Assembly: GCA_023423415.1 (NCBI GenBank)
Contig: JAFAFP010000156.1
Location: forward strand, 1 to 64,000
Reading direction: 5' to 3'
Length of the DNA stretch: 64,000 bases
Source of the DNA: Pseudomonadota bacterium
Lineage (GTDB): Bacteria; Pseudomonadota; Alphaproteobacteria; Rhizobiales; Xanthobacteraceae
In this document: piece after piece, positions 29,423 to 38,168 of the stretch
Layout of the letters: every line of letters starts with the position of its first letter
Numbering within the stretch: the stretch's first letter is position 1
Translations under genes and position numbers: made by a program
Notes under the pieces: generated by a model
Database searches by the model: none
Told to the model about the DNA's origin: nothing
Seen by the model: the letters and a program-made list of their open reading frames with translations, nothing else

Positions 29423-30298
29423 TCACGAATTGAGGATTCGTCCCGCCACTGCATCCAGCTTTTTGACGAGTTCCGGATCACGCGCTTCCGGCGCCGTGAT
29501 CAGCGCAGCGTCGAGCGCCCGGTCCGACCCGATCGGGCACGGCTCATGCTCGCGCGGGAAGTCCTTGGCCAGCCGCGCCACCAGACGCTTCGCCTTTTCG
29601 GCATTGCCGGTCAGAACCTTGATCACGTCCTGAACAGTCACCGCGTCATGGTCGGGATGCCAGCAATCGAAATCGGTGACCATGGCGACGGTCGCGTAAC
29701 AAATCTCTGCCTCGCGGGCGAGCTTGGCCTCCGGCATGTTGGTCATGCCAATGACCGAGTAACCGAGCTGCTTGTAGGTGAGGCTTTCGGCCAGCGAGGA
29801 AAACTGCGGACCCTCCATGCAGACATAGGTGCCGTCGCGAACAACATCGATCCCCTCCTCGCGCGCTGCGGCGGCAAGATGGATGCGCAGACGCGGCGAG
29901 ACCGGATGCGCCATCGACACATGCGCAACCAGTCCCTTGCCGAAAAATGAGCTCTCGCGCTTGTGGGTGCGATCGACGAATTGATCCACCAGCACGAACA
30001 TGCCAGGCGGCAATTCTTCCTTGAACGAGCCGCAGGCCGACACCGAGATCAGATCGGTGACGCCGACCCGCTTGAGCACATCGATATTGGCGCGATAATT
30101 GATGTCAGACGGCGACAGGCGATGGCCCTTGTCATGCCGCGGCAGGAAGACGACCGGCAGCCCGGACATCTCGCCGATCCGCAACGCGCCCGACGGTTCG
30201 CCCCACGGGCTCGTGACGCGCTCCTCGCGCACATTTTCGAGCCCTGGCAGATCATAAATGCCGGAGCCGCCGATGATACCGAGAACGGATTTCGTCAT
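29423..30298 (-). CDS. mtnP: S-methyl-5'-thioadenosine phosphorylase
   Basis: This 291-residue enzyme cleaves methylthioadenosine with phosphate to adenine and methylthioribose-1-phosphate. It begins MTKSVLGIIGGSGIYDLPGL, followed by TSPWGEPSG, LPRHDKGHRLSPSDINYRANI near residue 60, YVCMEGPQFSS near 180, and VIGMTNMPEAKLAREAEICYA near 200, all typical of MtnP and distinguishing it from plain purine nucleoside phosphorylase. The start at 30298 begins the conserved domain. It lies between the bc1 operon and the spermidine-synthase-like gene on the same strand. Confidence 0.93.
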   Translation of the reverse strand: MTKSVLGIIGGSGIYDLPGLENVREERVTSPWGEPSGALRIGEMSGLPVVFLPRHDKGHRLSPSDINYRANIDVLKRVGVTDLISVSACGSFKEELPPGMFVLVDQFVDRTHKRESSFFGKGLVAHVSMAHPVSPRLRIHLAAAAREEGIDVVRDGTYVCMEGPQFSSLAESLTYKQLGYSVIGMTNMPEAKLAREAEICYATVAMVTDFDCWHPDHDAVTVQDVIKVLTGNAEKAKRLVARLAKDFPREHEPCPIGSDRALDAALITAPEARDPELVKKLDAVAGRILNS

Positions 30299-30318
30299 TT
30301 GCCTCACCCCAAAAAGCA

Positions 30319-30343
30319 ATATGCCCGGTCAAGCCGGGCATAT
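30319..30343. terminator. TCAAG-loop hairpin, copy 3, after petC
   Basis: Perfect ten-base arms ATATGCCCGG (30319-30328) and CCGGGCATAT (30334-30343) with the loop TCAAG lie about 20 bases after the petC stop on the minus strand. An AAAAAGC on the plus strand gives a T-run after the hairpin in the minus direction, so it is a good terminator for the bc1 operon. It shares its loop with the elements at 5556 and 11363. Confidence 0.8.
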
Positions 30344-30364
30344 GCTCGCAGAATGTAATCGCCG

Positions 30365-31246
30365 TTAAGAACGGCCCTTGTTTTCGGTCGAAGCCCGTTG
30401 GCCCTCGAGCATTTCCGGATGCGCCTTCACCGCTGCCCACACCTTCTTTTTGGTGAAGTACATCAGCCCGGCGAAGAACAGCAGGAAGATCATCACCTGC
30501 AGACCAAGCCGCTTGCGCGCTTCCATGTGGGGCTCAGCCGTCCACATCAGGAAAGCGGTGACGTCCTTGGCGTATTGGGCAACGGTCTGCGGTGCGCCGT
30601 CGTCATACGTGACCTGACCGTCGCTGAGCGGATTGGGCATGCCGATGGCATGGCCAGGGAAGAACTTGTTGTAGTGCGTCCCTTCGGGCGCCGAGAAGCC
30701 TTTCGGGGCTTCGGTATAGCCCTGCATCAGCGCAGTGATGTAGTCGGGGCCCTGCTCCTGGTACTGCGTGACGAGGTCCAGCAGGAACCAGAAGCCGCCG
30801 CGCTCGTAAGTGCGCGCCTTGGTGATCAGCGACAGATCCGGCGGCAATGCGCCGCCGTTGGCCGCACGCGCGGCATTGTCGTTCGGGAACGGCTTCGGGA
30901 AATGGTCAGCCAGACGCCCCGCGCGCTCGAACATTTCGCCGGCGTCGTTCGGGCCGTCCTGTACCTTGTATTCGGCCGCGATCGCGGCCGCCTGCGGCAT
31001 CGTGAAGCCTGGACCGCCAGCCTCCGCAAGATTGCGGAACGCAACCAGCGAAAGGCTGTGACAGGACTGGCAGACCTCGCGGTAGACCTTGAAACCGCGC
31101 TGAAGCTCGCCGCGGTCAAATGTTCCGATTGGCCCCGAGAACGACCAGGATTGCTTCGGCGGCTGTTCCGCTTCGCCAGCGGCAAGCACAGGCCCGGTCA
31201 GACCGAGGGCCAGCGCAAGAGCAATGAAGGAGCGTTGCATCGTCAT
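30365..31246 (-). CDS. petC: Cytochrome c1, bc1 complex
   Basis: This 293-residue protein has a signal peptide (MTMQRSFIALALALGLTGPVLA), the haem attachment motif CQSCH near residue 60, the axial Met region GMPNPLSD near 205, and a C-terminal membrane anchor (LQVMIFLLFFAGLMYF) ending in basic residues. It passes electrons from the Rieske protein to cytochrome c. GGAGAG precedes the ATG at 31246; an alternative ATG at 31267 overlaps the petB stop. The reading frame is open far into petB, but that part does not resemble any c1 sequence. In Bradyrhizobium b and c1 are a single fused precursor; here they are separate genes. Confidence 0.93.
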   Translation of the reverse strand: MTMQRSFIALALALGLTGPVLAAGEAEQPPKQSWSFSGPIGTFDRGELQRGFKVYREVCQSCHSLSLVAFRNLAEAGGPGFTMPQAAAIAAEYKVQDGPNDAGEMFERAGRLADHFPKPFPNDNAARAANGGALPPDLSLITKARTYERGGFWFLLDLVTQYQEQGPDYITALMQGYTEAPKGFSAPEGTHYNKFFPGHAIGMPNPLSDGQVTYDDGAPQTVAQYAKDVTAFLMWTAEPHMEARKRLGLQVMIFLLFFAGLMYFTKKKVWAAVKAHPEMLEGQRASTENKGRS

Positions 31247-31263
31247 CGTCTCTCTCCGCGCCT

Positions 31264-32526
31264 TCATGCTTTCTTCGGTGCGGGTGCCGGTGCGCCGATC
31301 GGCACGCCGTCCTTCAGCACCGATTCCGAAATCGAATTGGGCAGGGGTTTGGTGGTTTCGAACCGCGACAACAGCGGCAGAATGATCAGGAAGTGCGCGA
31401 AGTAGTAGAAGGTGAGAATCTGCGACGCGATCACGTAGCCGCCTTCCGCCGGCTTGGCGCCGAGATAGCCAAGGCCAAGGCAAACCGCCACGAAGATCCA
31501 GAAGAACTGCCGGAACAGCGGACGATAGCGCGCGGAGCGGACCTTCGAGGAGTCCAGCCACGGCAGGAAGACCAGAATTCCGATCGAAGCGAACAGCGCG
31601 ATGACGCCAAGCAGCTTGTTCGGAACGGCGCGCAGGATCGCGTAGAACGGCAGGTAGTACCATTCAGGTACGATATGCGCAGGCGTCACCGCCGGGTTGG
31701 CCGGGATATAGTTGTCGGCGTGGCCGAGATAGTTCGGCAGATAGAATACGAAGTAAGCGAAGAACAGCATGAAGCAGACCATCGCGAAGCCATCCTTGAT
31801 GGTCGCGTATGGCGTGAACGGCACGGTGTCCTTGTCGCCCTTCGGCTCGATGCCAGCCGGGTTGTTCTGGCCGGCGACATGCAGCGCCCAGACGTGCAGG
31901 ACGACAACGCCGGCGATCACGAACGGCAGCAGATAATGCAGCGAGAAGAAGCGTTGCAGCGTCGGATTGCCGACCGCAAAGCCGCCCCACAGCCAGGTAA
32001 CGAGAGTTTCGCCAACCCACGGAATGGCCGAGAAGAAGTTGGTGATGACGGTCGCACCCCAGAAGCTCATCTGGCCCCATGGCAGCGTGTAACCGAGGAA
32101 GCCCGTGGCCATCATCAAGAGGTAGATGATCACGCCAAGGATCCAGAGCACCTCGCGCGGAGCCTTGTAGGAGCCGTAATACATGCCACGGAACATGTGG
32201 ATGTAGACGGCAATGAAGAACATCGAGGCGCCGTTGGAGTGCAAGTAACGCAGCAGCCAGCCGTAATTCACGTCGCGCATGATGTGTTCGACGGAATTGA
32301 ACGCCAGAGTTTCATGCGGCGTGTAGTGCATCACCAGGATAATGCCGGTGATGATCTGCGCGCCCAGCATGAACGAAAGAATGCCGCCGAAGGTCCACCA
32401 GTAATTGAGGTTACGCGGCGTCGGATAGGCGATGAAGGACGAGTGGACGAGCCCTGCGATCGGAAGCCGCGCTTCCATCCATTTCATGAATGCGTTTTGC
32501 GGCTGGTAAGTAGAGTGTCCGCTCAT
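31264..32526 (-). CDS. petB: Cytochrome b, bc1 complex
   Basis: This 420-residue membrane protein carries both haem b groups and both quinone sites. Haem ligand histidines appear in the second helix ([11 protein letters not shown] to [21 protein letters not shown]) and the fourth ([24 protein letters not shown]). The Qo-site signature PEWY ([14 protein letters not shown]) is near residue 295. About eight to nine membrane helices are visible. Its stop overlaps a potential petC start and it follows petA by 49 bases. Confidence 0.96.
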   Translation of the reverse strand: MSGHSTYQPQNAFMKWMEARLPIAGLVHSSFIAYPTPRNLNYWWTFGGILSFMLGAQIITGIILVMHYTPHETLAFNSVEHIMRDVNYGWLLRYLHSNGASMFFIAVYIHMFRGMYYGSYKAPREVLWILGVIIYLLMMATGFLGYTLPWGQMSFWGATVITNFFSAIPWVGETLVTWLWGGFAVGNPTLQRFFSLHYLLPFVIAGVVVLHVWALHVAGQNNPAGIEPKGDKDTVPFTPYATIKDGFAMVCFMLFFAYFVFYLPNYLGHADNYIPANPAVTPAHIVPEWYYLPFYAILRAVPNKLLGVIALFASIGILVFLPWLDSSKVRSARYRPLFRQFFWIFVAVCLGLGYLGAKPAEGGYVIASQILTFYYFAHFLIILPLLSRFETTKPLPNSISESVLKDGVPIGAPAPAPKKA

Positions 32527-32575
32527 TGGGTAACCTTCTCGGAAGAACCTGCGGTTCAGTAAGTTTCGGACGGCG

Positions 32576-33103
32576 TCAGCCGATCTTGATCTTGGTATCG
32601 CTCAGGAATTCGTACGGCGGCAGCGCCAGATTAAGCGGTGCCGGGCCGGAACGGATGCGGCCGGAGGTGTCGTAAACGGAACCGTGGCACGGGCAGAAAT
32701 AGCCGTTATAGGCGCCGGAATGGGCGATCGGGATACAGCCGAGATGGGTGCAAATGCCGATCAGCACCTGGAACTGCTCATGCCCCTTCTTCACACGCGC
32801 CGAATCCGGCTGTGGGTCGGGCAGGCTCGACAGGTTCACGTCCACCGCTTCCTGAATTTCCTTCTTGGTGCGGTGATTCACAAAGATCGGCTTGCCGCGC
32901 CAGAATACCTTGATGACCTGCCCTTCGGCGATGGGGGTCAGATCTACCTCGATCGGCGCACCGGCCGCGATGGTGGAAGCGTCCGGATTCATCTGCGAGA
33001 TCAGCGGCCAGGCAGTGAAGGCTGCGCCGACGGCGCCAACCGCCCCAGTCGCGACGTAAAGAAAATCGCGGCGCGTATGAGCCGCCGATGCTGTGGATGC
33101 CAC
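32576..33103 (-). CDS. petA: Ubiquinol-cytochrome c reductase Rieske iron-sulfur subunit
   Basis: This 175-residue protein has the 2Fe-2S ligands in CTHLGC (near residue 127) and CPCHGS (near 147). A twin-arginine signal ([12 protein letters not shown]) is followed by a membrane anchor, so it is exported folded. The start is a GTG at 33103, chosen because GGAAGAGGGA lies about seven bases upstream and the protein then begins at the usual place before the Tat motif. It is first in the petABC operon and divergent from trmL. The spacer 33104-33359 should hold both promoters, but I see no clear consensus elements. Confidence 0.93.
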   Translation of the reverse strand: MASTASAAHTRRDFLYVATGAVGAVGAAFTAWPLISQMNPDASTIAAGAPIEVDLTPIAEGQVIKVFWRGKPIFVNHRTKKEIQEAVDVNLSSLPDPQPDSARVKKGHEQFQVLIGICTHLGCIPIAHSGAYNGYFCPCHGSVYDTSGRIRSGPAPLNLALPPYEFLSDTKIKIG

Positions 33104-33359
33104 GGTAAGGTCCCTCTTCCGACATGCCGGGGCCCGCGCGCGCGGCGAACCGCAAATTGGACACGACCGTTTCGTCCGTCCCACGGCGGCGAGCGAACCG
33201 GCCACGTCCAACCCTTCAAGGAAAGGCCTTCGGCAGCGATCCGGCGGCGTGTTATTGGCACCCTTACCGGGGGAGTGCAAGCCTGCCTTTGCAACAGAGC
33301 TAAAGAGACGCACAACCCCTTCGTCCCACGGCGTATTCTGTCATCCCGGATCCCGCATT

Positions 33360-33884
33360 TTGACCACCGGACATCCCCTCGCGATCGCGCTTTACGAACC
33401 GGACATCCCACAAAATACCGGAACGATTCTACGGCTTTGCGCCTGTCTCGGGGTGGAAGCCCACCTGATCGAGCCGGCCGGCTTCCCGATTACCGACCGG
33501 GCATTTCGCCGCGCCGCCATGGATTATCTCGACCAGGTCACGATCCATCGGCATGTCTCATGGCAGGCATTCGATTCGTGGCGCCGCTCGGAGGGGCTCG
33601 AACTCGCCTTATTCACGACCCGCGGAGCCAATTCATATCTCGATTATGATTACCGACGGCGTGGGATCCTGATGTTTGGCCGCGAGTCGGCAGGCGTGCC
33701 GGACCGGGTGGCCGAAGCCGCCGACGCCCGGCTTGTGATCCCGATCAAGGAAAAGCTGCGGTCGCTCAATATAGCTATGGCTTGCGCGATGGCGGTCGGT
33801 GAAGCGATCCGGCAGACGCGCAGCCCAGCCCCTGACCAGATTGCGGGCAGCGTGGCCACAACCAGAAACCACAACCAGAAATAA
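33360..33884 (+). CDS. trmL: tRNA (cytidine(34)-2'-O)-methyltransferase TrmL
   Basis: This 174-residue SPOUT methyltransferase methylates the wobble ribose of some leucine tRNAs. It has LAIALYEPDIPQNTGTILRL at the start, ILMFGRESAGVPD near residue 100, and VIPIKEKLRSLNIAMACAM near 128, which together form the trefoil-knot SAM site. The start is most likely the TTG at 33360, because no ATG or GTG in frame lies close to the conserved domain; the ribosome-binding site is weak. hemF follows 39 bases downstream on the same strand. The last about 20 residues are extra to the family core. Confidence 0.87.
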   Translation: MTTGHPLAIALYEPDIPQNTGTILRLCACLGVEAHLIEPAGFPITDRAFRRAAMDYLDQVTIHRHVSWQAFDSWRRSEGLELALFTTRGANSYLDYDYRRRGILMFGRESAGVPDRVAEAADARLVIPIKEKLRSLNIAMACAMAVGEAIRQTRSPAPDQIAGSVATTRNHNQK

Positions 33885-33923
33885 GTAAACGTCCATCCGG
33901 AATAACGGGAAGCACACGGTTAC

Positions 33924-34862
33924 ATGACAACGGCATCACAAAGAGCAACTGGCATTTCATTCCCCCTGCCCGACGCTCCCGAACTCGAGCGGCGCAAGAC
34001 TGCCGCCCGCATCTGGTTCGAATCACTTCGCGATCAGATTTGCAGCGCCTTCGAACAGCTCGAAGACGAACTTCCGGGCGGATTGCCACAATCAAACATG
34101 AAACCAGGCCGCTTTGTCCGCACGCCGTGGAATCGCACCGACCACAGCGGTGCGCCGGGTGGCGGCGGCGTGATGTCGATGATGAACGGTCGCGTGTTCG
34201 AAAAGGTCGGCGTGCATTGCTCGACCGTTCATGGGGAGTTTGCGCCGGAATTCCGTGGGCAAATACCTGGTGCCGAGACCGATCCGCGCTTCTGGGCGTC
34301 GGGCATCTCGCTGATTGCACATATGTGGAATCCCAATGTGCCGGCTGTGCACATGAACACCCGCTTCGTGGTCACCACGAAAGCCTGGTTCGGCGGCGGC
34401 GCCGATCTCACTCCGGTTCTGAACACGCGTCGCAATCAAGACGATCCTGACACCATCGCCTTCCACGCTGCACTGAAGAAAGCCTGCGACGATCATGCCG
34501 CCATTGCGCCTTACGACAGGTACAAGTCGTGGTGTGACGAGTACTTCTGGCTCAAGCATCGCAATGAGCCCCGCGGCATCGGCGGCATTTTCTACGATTG
34601 GCACAACAGCGGCGATTGGGGCGCGGACTTCGCGTTTACGCAGGATGTTGGGCGCGCATTTCTCGACATCTATCCCGACCTGGTACGCCGGAATTTCGAA
34701 ACGCCCTATGGCGAAGCCGAACGCGAGGAACAACTGGTGCGGCGCGGTCGCTATGTCGAGTTCAACCTGCTGTATGACCGCGGTACGATTTTCGGGCTAC
34801 GAACCGGCGGCAATGTCGATTCGATACTTTCGTCGATGCCGCCGATGGTGAAGTGGCCGTAA
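33924..34862 (+). CDS. hemF: Oxygen-dependent coproporphyrinogen III oxidase
   Basis: HemF decarboxylates coproporphyrinogen III to protoporphyrinogen IX with O2 in haem synthesis. The 312-residue protein shows [19 protein letters not shown] near residue 77, [13 protein letters not shown] near 138, [11 protein letters not shown] near 154, [10 protein letters not shown] near 214 and [18 protein letters not shown] near 277, all standard. It is soluble and homodimeric. It shares the strand with trmL and lies next to the bc1 genes, a plausible respiratory/haem neighbourhood. No FNR or Irr-type box was recognised upstream. Confidence 0.95.
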   Translation: MTTASQRATGISFPLPDAPELERRKTAARIWFESLRDQICSAFEQLEDELPGGLPQSNMKPGRFVRTPWNRTDHSGAPGGGGVMSMMNGRVFEKVGVHCSTVHGEFAPEFRGQIPGAETDPRFWASGISLIAHMWNPNVPAVHMNTRFVVTTKAWFGGGADLTPVLNTRRNQDDPDTIAFHAALKKACDDHAAIAPYDRYKSWCDEYFWLKHRNEPRGIGGIFYDWHNSGDWGADFAFTQDVGRAFLDIYPDLVRRNFETPYGEAEREEQLVRRGRYVEFNLLYDRGTIFGLRTGGNVDSILSSMPPMVKWP

Positions 34863-35214
34863 TCCTGCCCTGTTCTGGAATCGATTGGGCGAGACAGCGG
34901 GGCCAACTTCTCCACAAGGGAGGTGCCTCGGCAGGTGGCCTCGCTCCAACTTGAAAGCTGCCGGGCGGTGCTATCGTAATTGACCGAAGCCCCAACCTGT
35001 GAGCGCAAGTACTCCGAAACCGTCGCGCCCTGAAGTTAAGTTCCGGTTAGCCACAAACTTGTTGCGTCTGCGACACACTGCCTGCGTATGTGGCTTCCAG
35101 GCGAGATTGTGGCACTTTTTTAGTAACTTCTGCCGCAATTCATACGTACACGAAAGCTGGGACGAACAAGTCAAAACGTCTTGTCACAACTACCCAAAAA
35201 TACGGGGGACTTTA
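34863..35214. other. 352-base non-coding stretch before the beta-barrel gene
   Basis: No convincing gene is present. The second half turns AT-rich (TTTTTTAG near 35118, then ACAACTACCCAAAAATACGG), as expected of a leader for a highly expressed outer-membrane protein, and GGGGGA lies five bases before the ATG at 35215. TTGTGG near 35109 could be a -35 element, but no matching -10 is clear. The long leader may carry post-transcriptional control. Confidence 0.5.
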
Positions 35215-35949
35215 ATGCGTTATCTTTCAACTCTGGTGGCTGCTGGCCTCGTGCTTGGCACCGCTCAGGTCGCTTCGGCGGCCGACATTGCCCGCCCGGT
35301 CTACAAGGCCGCTCCGGCGCCGGTGATGGCTTACAACTGGTCGGGCTTCTATGCCGGTATTCACGGCGGCTATGGCTGGGGCGAAGTTGGCTCGAACTTC
35401 TTCGGCGGTCACTCCAAGCAGGACGGCTGGTTCGGCGGCGGCCAGATCGGCTACAACTGGCAGGGCGTTGGTTCGCCGTGGGTGTGGGGTGTTGAAGTCG
35501 ATTCGGCTTGGGCAAACCTCGAAAATGATGTCACCGTCGTCAGCGGCGGCGTTGTTGCCAACGCCTTCAGCGAGCTGAACTACTTCGGTACGGCCCGCCT
35601 GCGTCTCGGTTACGCTGTTGACCGCGTGCTGTGGTACGCAACCGGTGGTCTCGCTTGGGGCCGCAACGAAATCGGCGCAAGCGTTGCTATCCCGGCTCTC
35701 GGCGTTGCCGCTGGTGCCAACTCGTCCAACACCCATGTCGGCTTTGCGGTCGGCGGCGGTCTGGAGTGGGCGCTGGTCGACAACTGGACCGCGAAGGTTG
35801 AGTACATGTACCTCGACCTCGGCCGTGAAAACTACTTCGGTGGCGTGGGCGCCGGCGGCTTCGATGCCGACGTGACCGCACACACCGTCAAGGTCGGCCT
35901 GAACTACCGCTTCGGCTACGGCAAAGGCCCAGTGATGGCGAAGTACTGA
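35215..35949 (+). CDS. Outer-membrane beta-barrel protein (Omp25/Omp31-like)
   Basis: This 244-residue protein has a signal peptide (about 1-22, ending ASAADIARP), then YNWSGFYAGIHGGYGWGE, the opening of the alphaproteobacterial Omp25/RopB-like family. Alternating hydrophobic strands follow, and the protein ends with the terminal strand TVKVGLNYRFGYGKGPVMAKY. It is an eight-stranded barrel in the outer membrane, likely abundant. The start at 35215 is set by GGGGGA and the signal peptide; an open extension upstream lacks coding character. A strong terminator follows. Codon use looks highly regular, as in well-expressed genes. Confidence 0.9.
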   Translation: MRYLSTLVAAGLVLGTAQVASAADIARPVYKAAPAPVMAYNWSGFYAGIHGGYGWGEVGSNFFGGHSKQDGWFGGGQIGYNWQGVGSPWVWGVEVDSAWANLENDVTVVSGGVVANAFSELNYFGTARLRLGYAVDRVLWYATGGLAWGRNEIGASVAIPALGVAAGANSSNTHVGFAVGGGLEWALVDNWTAKVEYMYLDLGRENYFGGVGAGGFDADVTAHTVKVGLNYRFGYGKGPVMAKY

Positions 35950-35972
35950 TCCGGACTTCGTCCTGATCTTGA

Positions 35973-35997
35973 AAGCCCCGGCCTTTGGCCGGGGCTT
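35973..35997. terminator. Strong Rho-independent terminator after the beta-barrel gene
   Basis: Arms AAGCCCCGGCC (35973-35983) and GGCCGGGGCTT (35987-35997) pair perfectly around TTT and are followed by a T-run. It lies 24 bases after the stop codon. Confidence 0.93.
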
Positions 35998-36004
35998 TTT
36001 TCGT

Positions 36005-37252
36005 TTAAGCGTCTGTTTGAGAATTTGCTGCCCGATCGGCAATCGCAGCGATGGTGGCTGCGTCGTCGGGAAAATCGGCAGCGATCCAAGCGGTTTCCGC
36101 AGCACGCATCGCTAAGCCAAGAGCCGGACCTTTCGCGATTCCCCGCGCCATCAAATCGCTCGCAGCAATCGGGAAAGCCGGCGCGGTCCAGTGCTCTGGC
36201 AAAGTCGCAAGTGTCCGCCAGCGCGAATCCGCAACAGTCTCACCCGATCGACTCCAGGATAGAAGCACGCGGTCGAGAAAGTTATCTGGACCCAAGCGGT
36301 ATAATAACCCACGCGCATCGGCTGGCGTCATCTCGGCCACAATCCGCCACCATCGATCTGACATCGAGAGCAGGCGTCGCGCTTCACCATTGGACAGCCG
36401 CAGCCGCGCGAACAGCCGCTCGGCATCCTCGGACACGAATAGCGACAGTGCACCGAGCCGCCTTACGGCGTCGGGGGCGAGGTTCATTCCGGCTTCGATC
36501 GTCACAAGCTTGTCGAGCGATCTGGGCAGAGGCACACCGCCGAGGATCTGTACCAGCAAACCCGCATCGGCCATCACCTCGACTGCCCCACTCGCACGCT
36601 TGGCGATCAGCAGCTTGAACAATTCAGCCTGCACCCGCTCCCGCGATAAGGTCTCAAGACCTTCGCGACCCGCGATGCAGGCCATGAGGGCGGATTGATC
36701 GGGCTCGCCCTCTCCATAGGCGGCATGAAACCGGAAGAAGCGCAGGATACGGAGATAATCCTCTTCGATCCGGGTGGCCGCATCGCCAATAAAGCGCACA
36801 TGTCGCGCACTCAGATCGTCCAGCCCACCGACATAATCGTACACCACGCCATCGCGCGAAGCCGACAGCGCATTCATGGTGAAATCCCGCCGCTCGGCAT
36901 CGCGCTTCCAGTCGCGCCCGAATGCGACCTTGGCCTTGCGTCCATAGGTTTCGACATCTTCGCGAAGTGTCGTCACTTCGAACGGATGCCCCTGCACAAT
37001 CAAAGTCACCGTGCCGTGGTCGATCCCGGTCGGCACCATACGAATACCGGCCAGCTTGGCACGACGCACGACTTCATCCGGCAAGGCCGTCGTCGCAACA
37101 TCGATCTCACCAACCGGCTCCCCGATCAGCGCATTGCGAACCGCACCGCCGACGACGCGCGCTTCCTCCCCATCAGTGTCGAGGACGTCGAAAATGCGTG
37201 TCAGTGGCCCATCGATCAGCCACGCGGCATCGTCAAGGCGCGCGGCCATCAT
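36005..37252 (-). CDS. cca: CCA tRNA nucleotidyltransferase / poly(A) polymerase family
   Basis: This 415-residue class II nucleotidyltransferase adds or repairs the 3' CCA of tRNAs. It has the motif VVGGAVRNALIGEPVGEIDVAT near residue 33 (Gly-Gly plus the Asp-x-Asp variant EID), the DAERRDFTMNAL segment near 115, and RIEEDYLRILRFFRFHA near 160. It is the last gene of an operon with DUF1285, Nudix and DUF6111 genes; its ATGATG start overlaps the preceding stop. Whether it adds the whole CCA or only part cannot be told. Confidence 0.92.
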   Translation of the reverse strand: MMAARLDDAAWLIDGPLTRIFDVLDTDGEEARVVGGAVRNALIGEPVGEIDVATTALPDEVVRRAKLAGIRMVPTGIDHGTVTLIVQGHPFEVTTLREDVETYGRKAKVAFGRDWKRDAERRDFTMNALSASRDGVVYDYVGGLDDLSARHVRFIGDAATRIEEDYLRILRFFRFHAAYGEGEPDQSALMACIAGREGLETLSRERVQAELFKLLIAKRASGAVEVMADAGLLVQILGGVPLPRSLDKLVTIEAGMNLAPDAVRRLGALSLFVSEDAERLFARLRLSNGEARRLLSMSDRWWRIVAEMTPADARGLLYRLGPDNFLDRVLLSWSRSGETVADSRWRTLATLPEHWTAPAFPIAASDLMARGIAKGPALGLAMRAAETAWIAADFPDDAATIAAIADRAANSQTDA

Positions 37253-37512
37253 TTAAATTGTCCCGGGATCAGCTTGCCGTCTTCCATATGCGGGGGCACG
37301 TATTTCGACCCAACCGGATGACCGGACTTCTCCGCAAGCAGAAAGAAACTGCCGAACATCAAGAGCAAAGCAATGAGAGTCAGCACACCGACGACGCGAA
37401 TATTCCACGACGCAGGACTGAGCACGCCGTTGCGTGTCGCGATCAGAAAGGCTGCATAGACGGCGAACGGTGTAAGAAACAGCAGCATCTCGGTCAGCAC
37501 TGGCCGGATCAT
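37249..37512 (-). CDS. DUF6111-type small membrane protein
   Basis: This 87-residue protein has two hydrophobic helices (TEMLLFLTPFAVYAAFLIA and VVGVLTLIALLLMFGSFFLLA) and a hydrophilic tail with KYVPPHMEDGKLIPGQFK. It matches the small rhizobial DUF6111 family as I recall it; the function is unknown. The ATG at 37512 overlaps the Nudix gene stop and its own stop overlaps the cca start, so translation is coupled on both sides. That conserved sandwiching argues that it is real. Confidence 0.78.
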   Translation of the reverse strand: MIRPVLTEMLLFLTPFAVYAAFLIATRNGVLSPASWNIRVVGVLTLIALLLMFGSFFLLAEKSGHPVGSKYVPPHMEDGKLIPGQFK

Positions 37513-38168
37513 GCGCCGTAAATCCTCTCGTACAGATTCCTGAATATGCCCGCCGTGACGCCCCAGATGTACCGCTCTCCAAACGGGATCGCGTAATAGG
37601 TCCGCATCAAGCCCTGCCATTCGCGGCTGTGCTTCTGATGGTTCGCCGCCTCCATCATGAACGACAGCGGCACCTCGAAAGCGTCGTCAACCTCGCCGGG
37701 ATTGAGCGTCAAAGAAAATCCCGGTTGCACACGCGCGACCACCGGCACGATACGATAGCCAAGCGTCGTCATATAGACATCGAGGTAACCGATCGGATCG
37801 ATTACGCTGGCGGGCAATCCGATCTCCTCATCGGCCTCGCGCAAGGCCGCCGCAAGCGGCGTCGCGTCGGTCGGGTCGATTTTCCCACCCGGAAATGCAA
37901 TCTGCCCGGCGTGCTGCGGCAGGTGGGCCGTGCGCTGGGTCAATAGCACCATCGGCTCGTCGCGCTCGATAACGGGTATGAGTACGGCAGCCGGCTTGAT
38001 GGGCCGCACCGCCGCTATCTCTTTCGATACCGGATCGAGATCGTGATCGCCGCGCGTGGGCACGGCATCAGGATTGCTCAAGCCAATCGGCTCATCGAGT
38101 GTAAGCACCTGACGCGCGCGGTCGAAGAAATCGTTTCGCCGGAGCCCCTGCGCAGCAACCACCATCAT
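37509..38168 (-). CDS. Nudix hydrolase, CoA pyrophosphatase type
   Basis: This 219-residue protein has an intact Nudix box: GGKIDPTDATPLAAALREADEE followed by IGL, around residues 94-118, with Gly, Glu and READEE in place. Upstream, LTQRTAHLPQHAGQIAFPGG is the extra signature of the CoA/NADH diphosphatase (NudL-like) group, which cleaves CoA to 4'-phosphopantetheine and 3',5'-ADP. It overlaps both neighbouring genes by four bases, consistent with an operon with DUF1285, DUF6111 and cca. Confidence 0.87.
   Translation of the reverse strand: MMVVAAQGLRRNDFFDRARQVLTLDEPIGLSNPDAVPTRGDHDLDPVSKEIAAVRPIKPAAVLIPVIERDEPMVLLTQRTAHLPQHAGQIAFPGGKIDPTDATPLAAALREADEEIGLPASVIDPIGYLDVYMTTLGYRIVPVVARVQPGFSLTLNPGEVDDAFEVPLSFMMEAANHQKHSREWQGLMRTYYAIPFGERYIWGVTAGIFRNLYERIYGA

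Noticed and set aside
31247..31663. N-terminal extension of cytochrome c1 into petB
   Set aside because: The 139 extra codons do not resemble any c1 sequence and would place the signal peptide in the middle of the protein; a ribosome-binding site sits before 31246.
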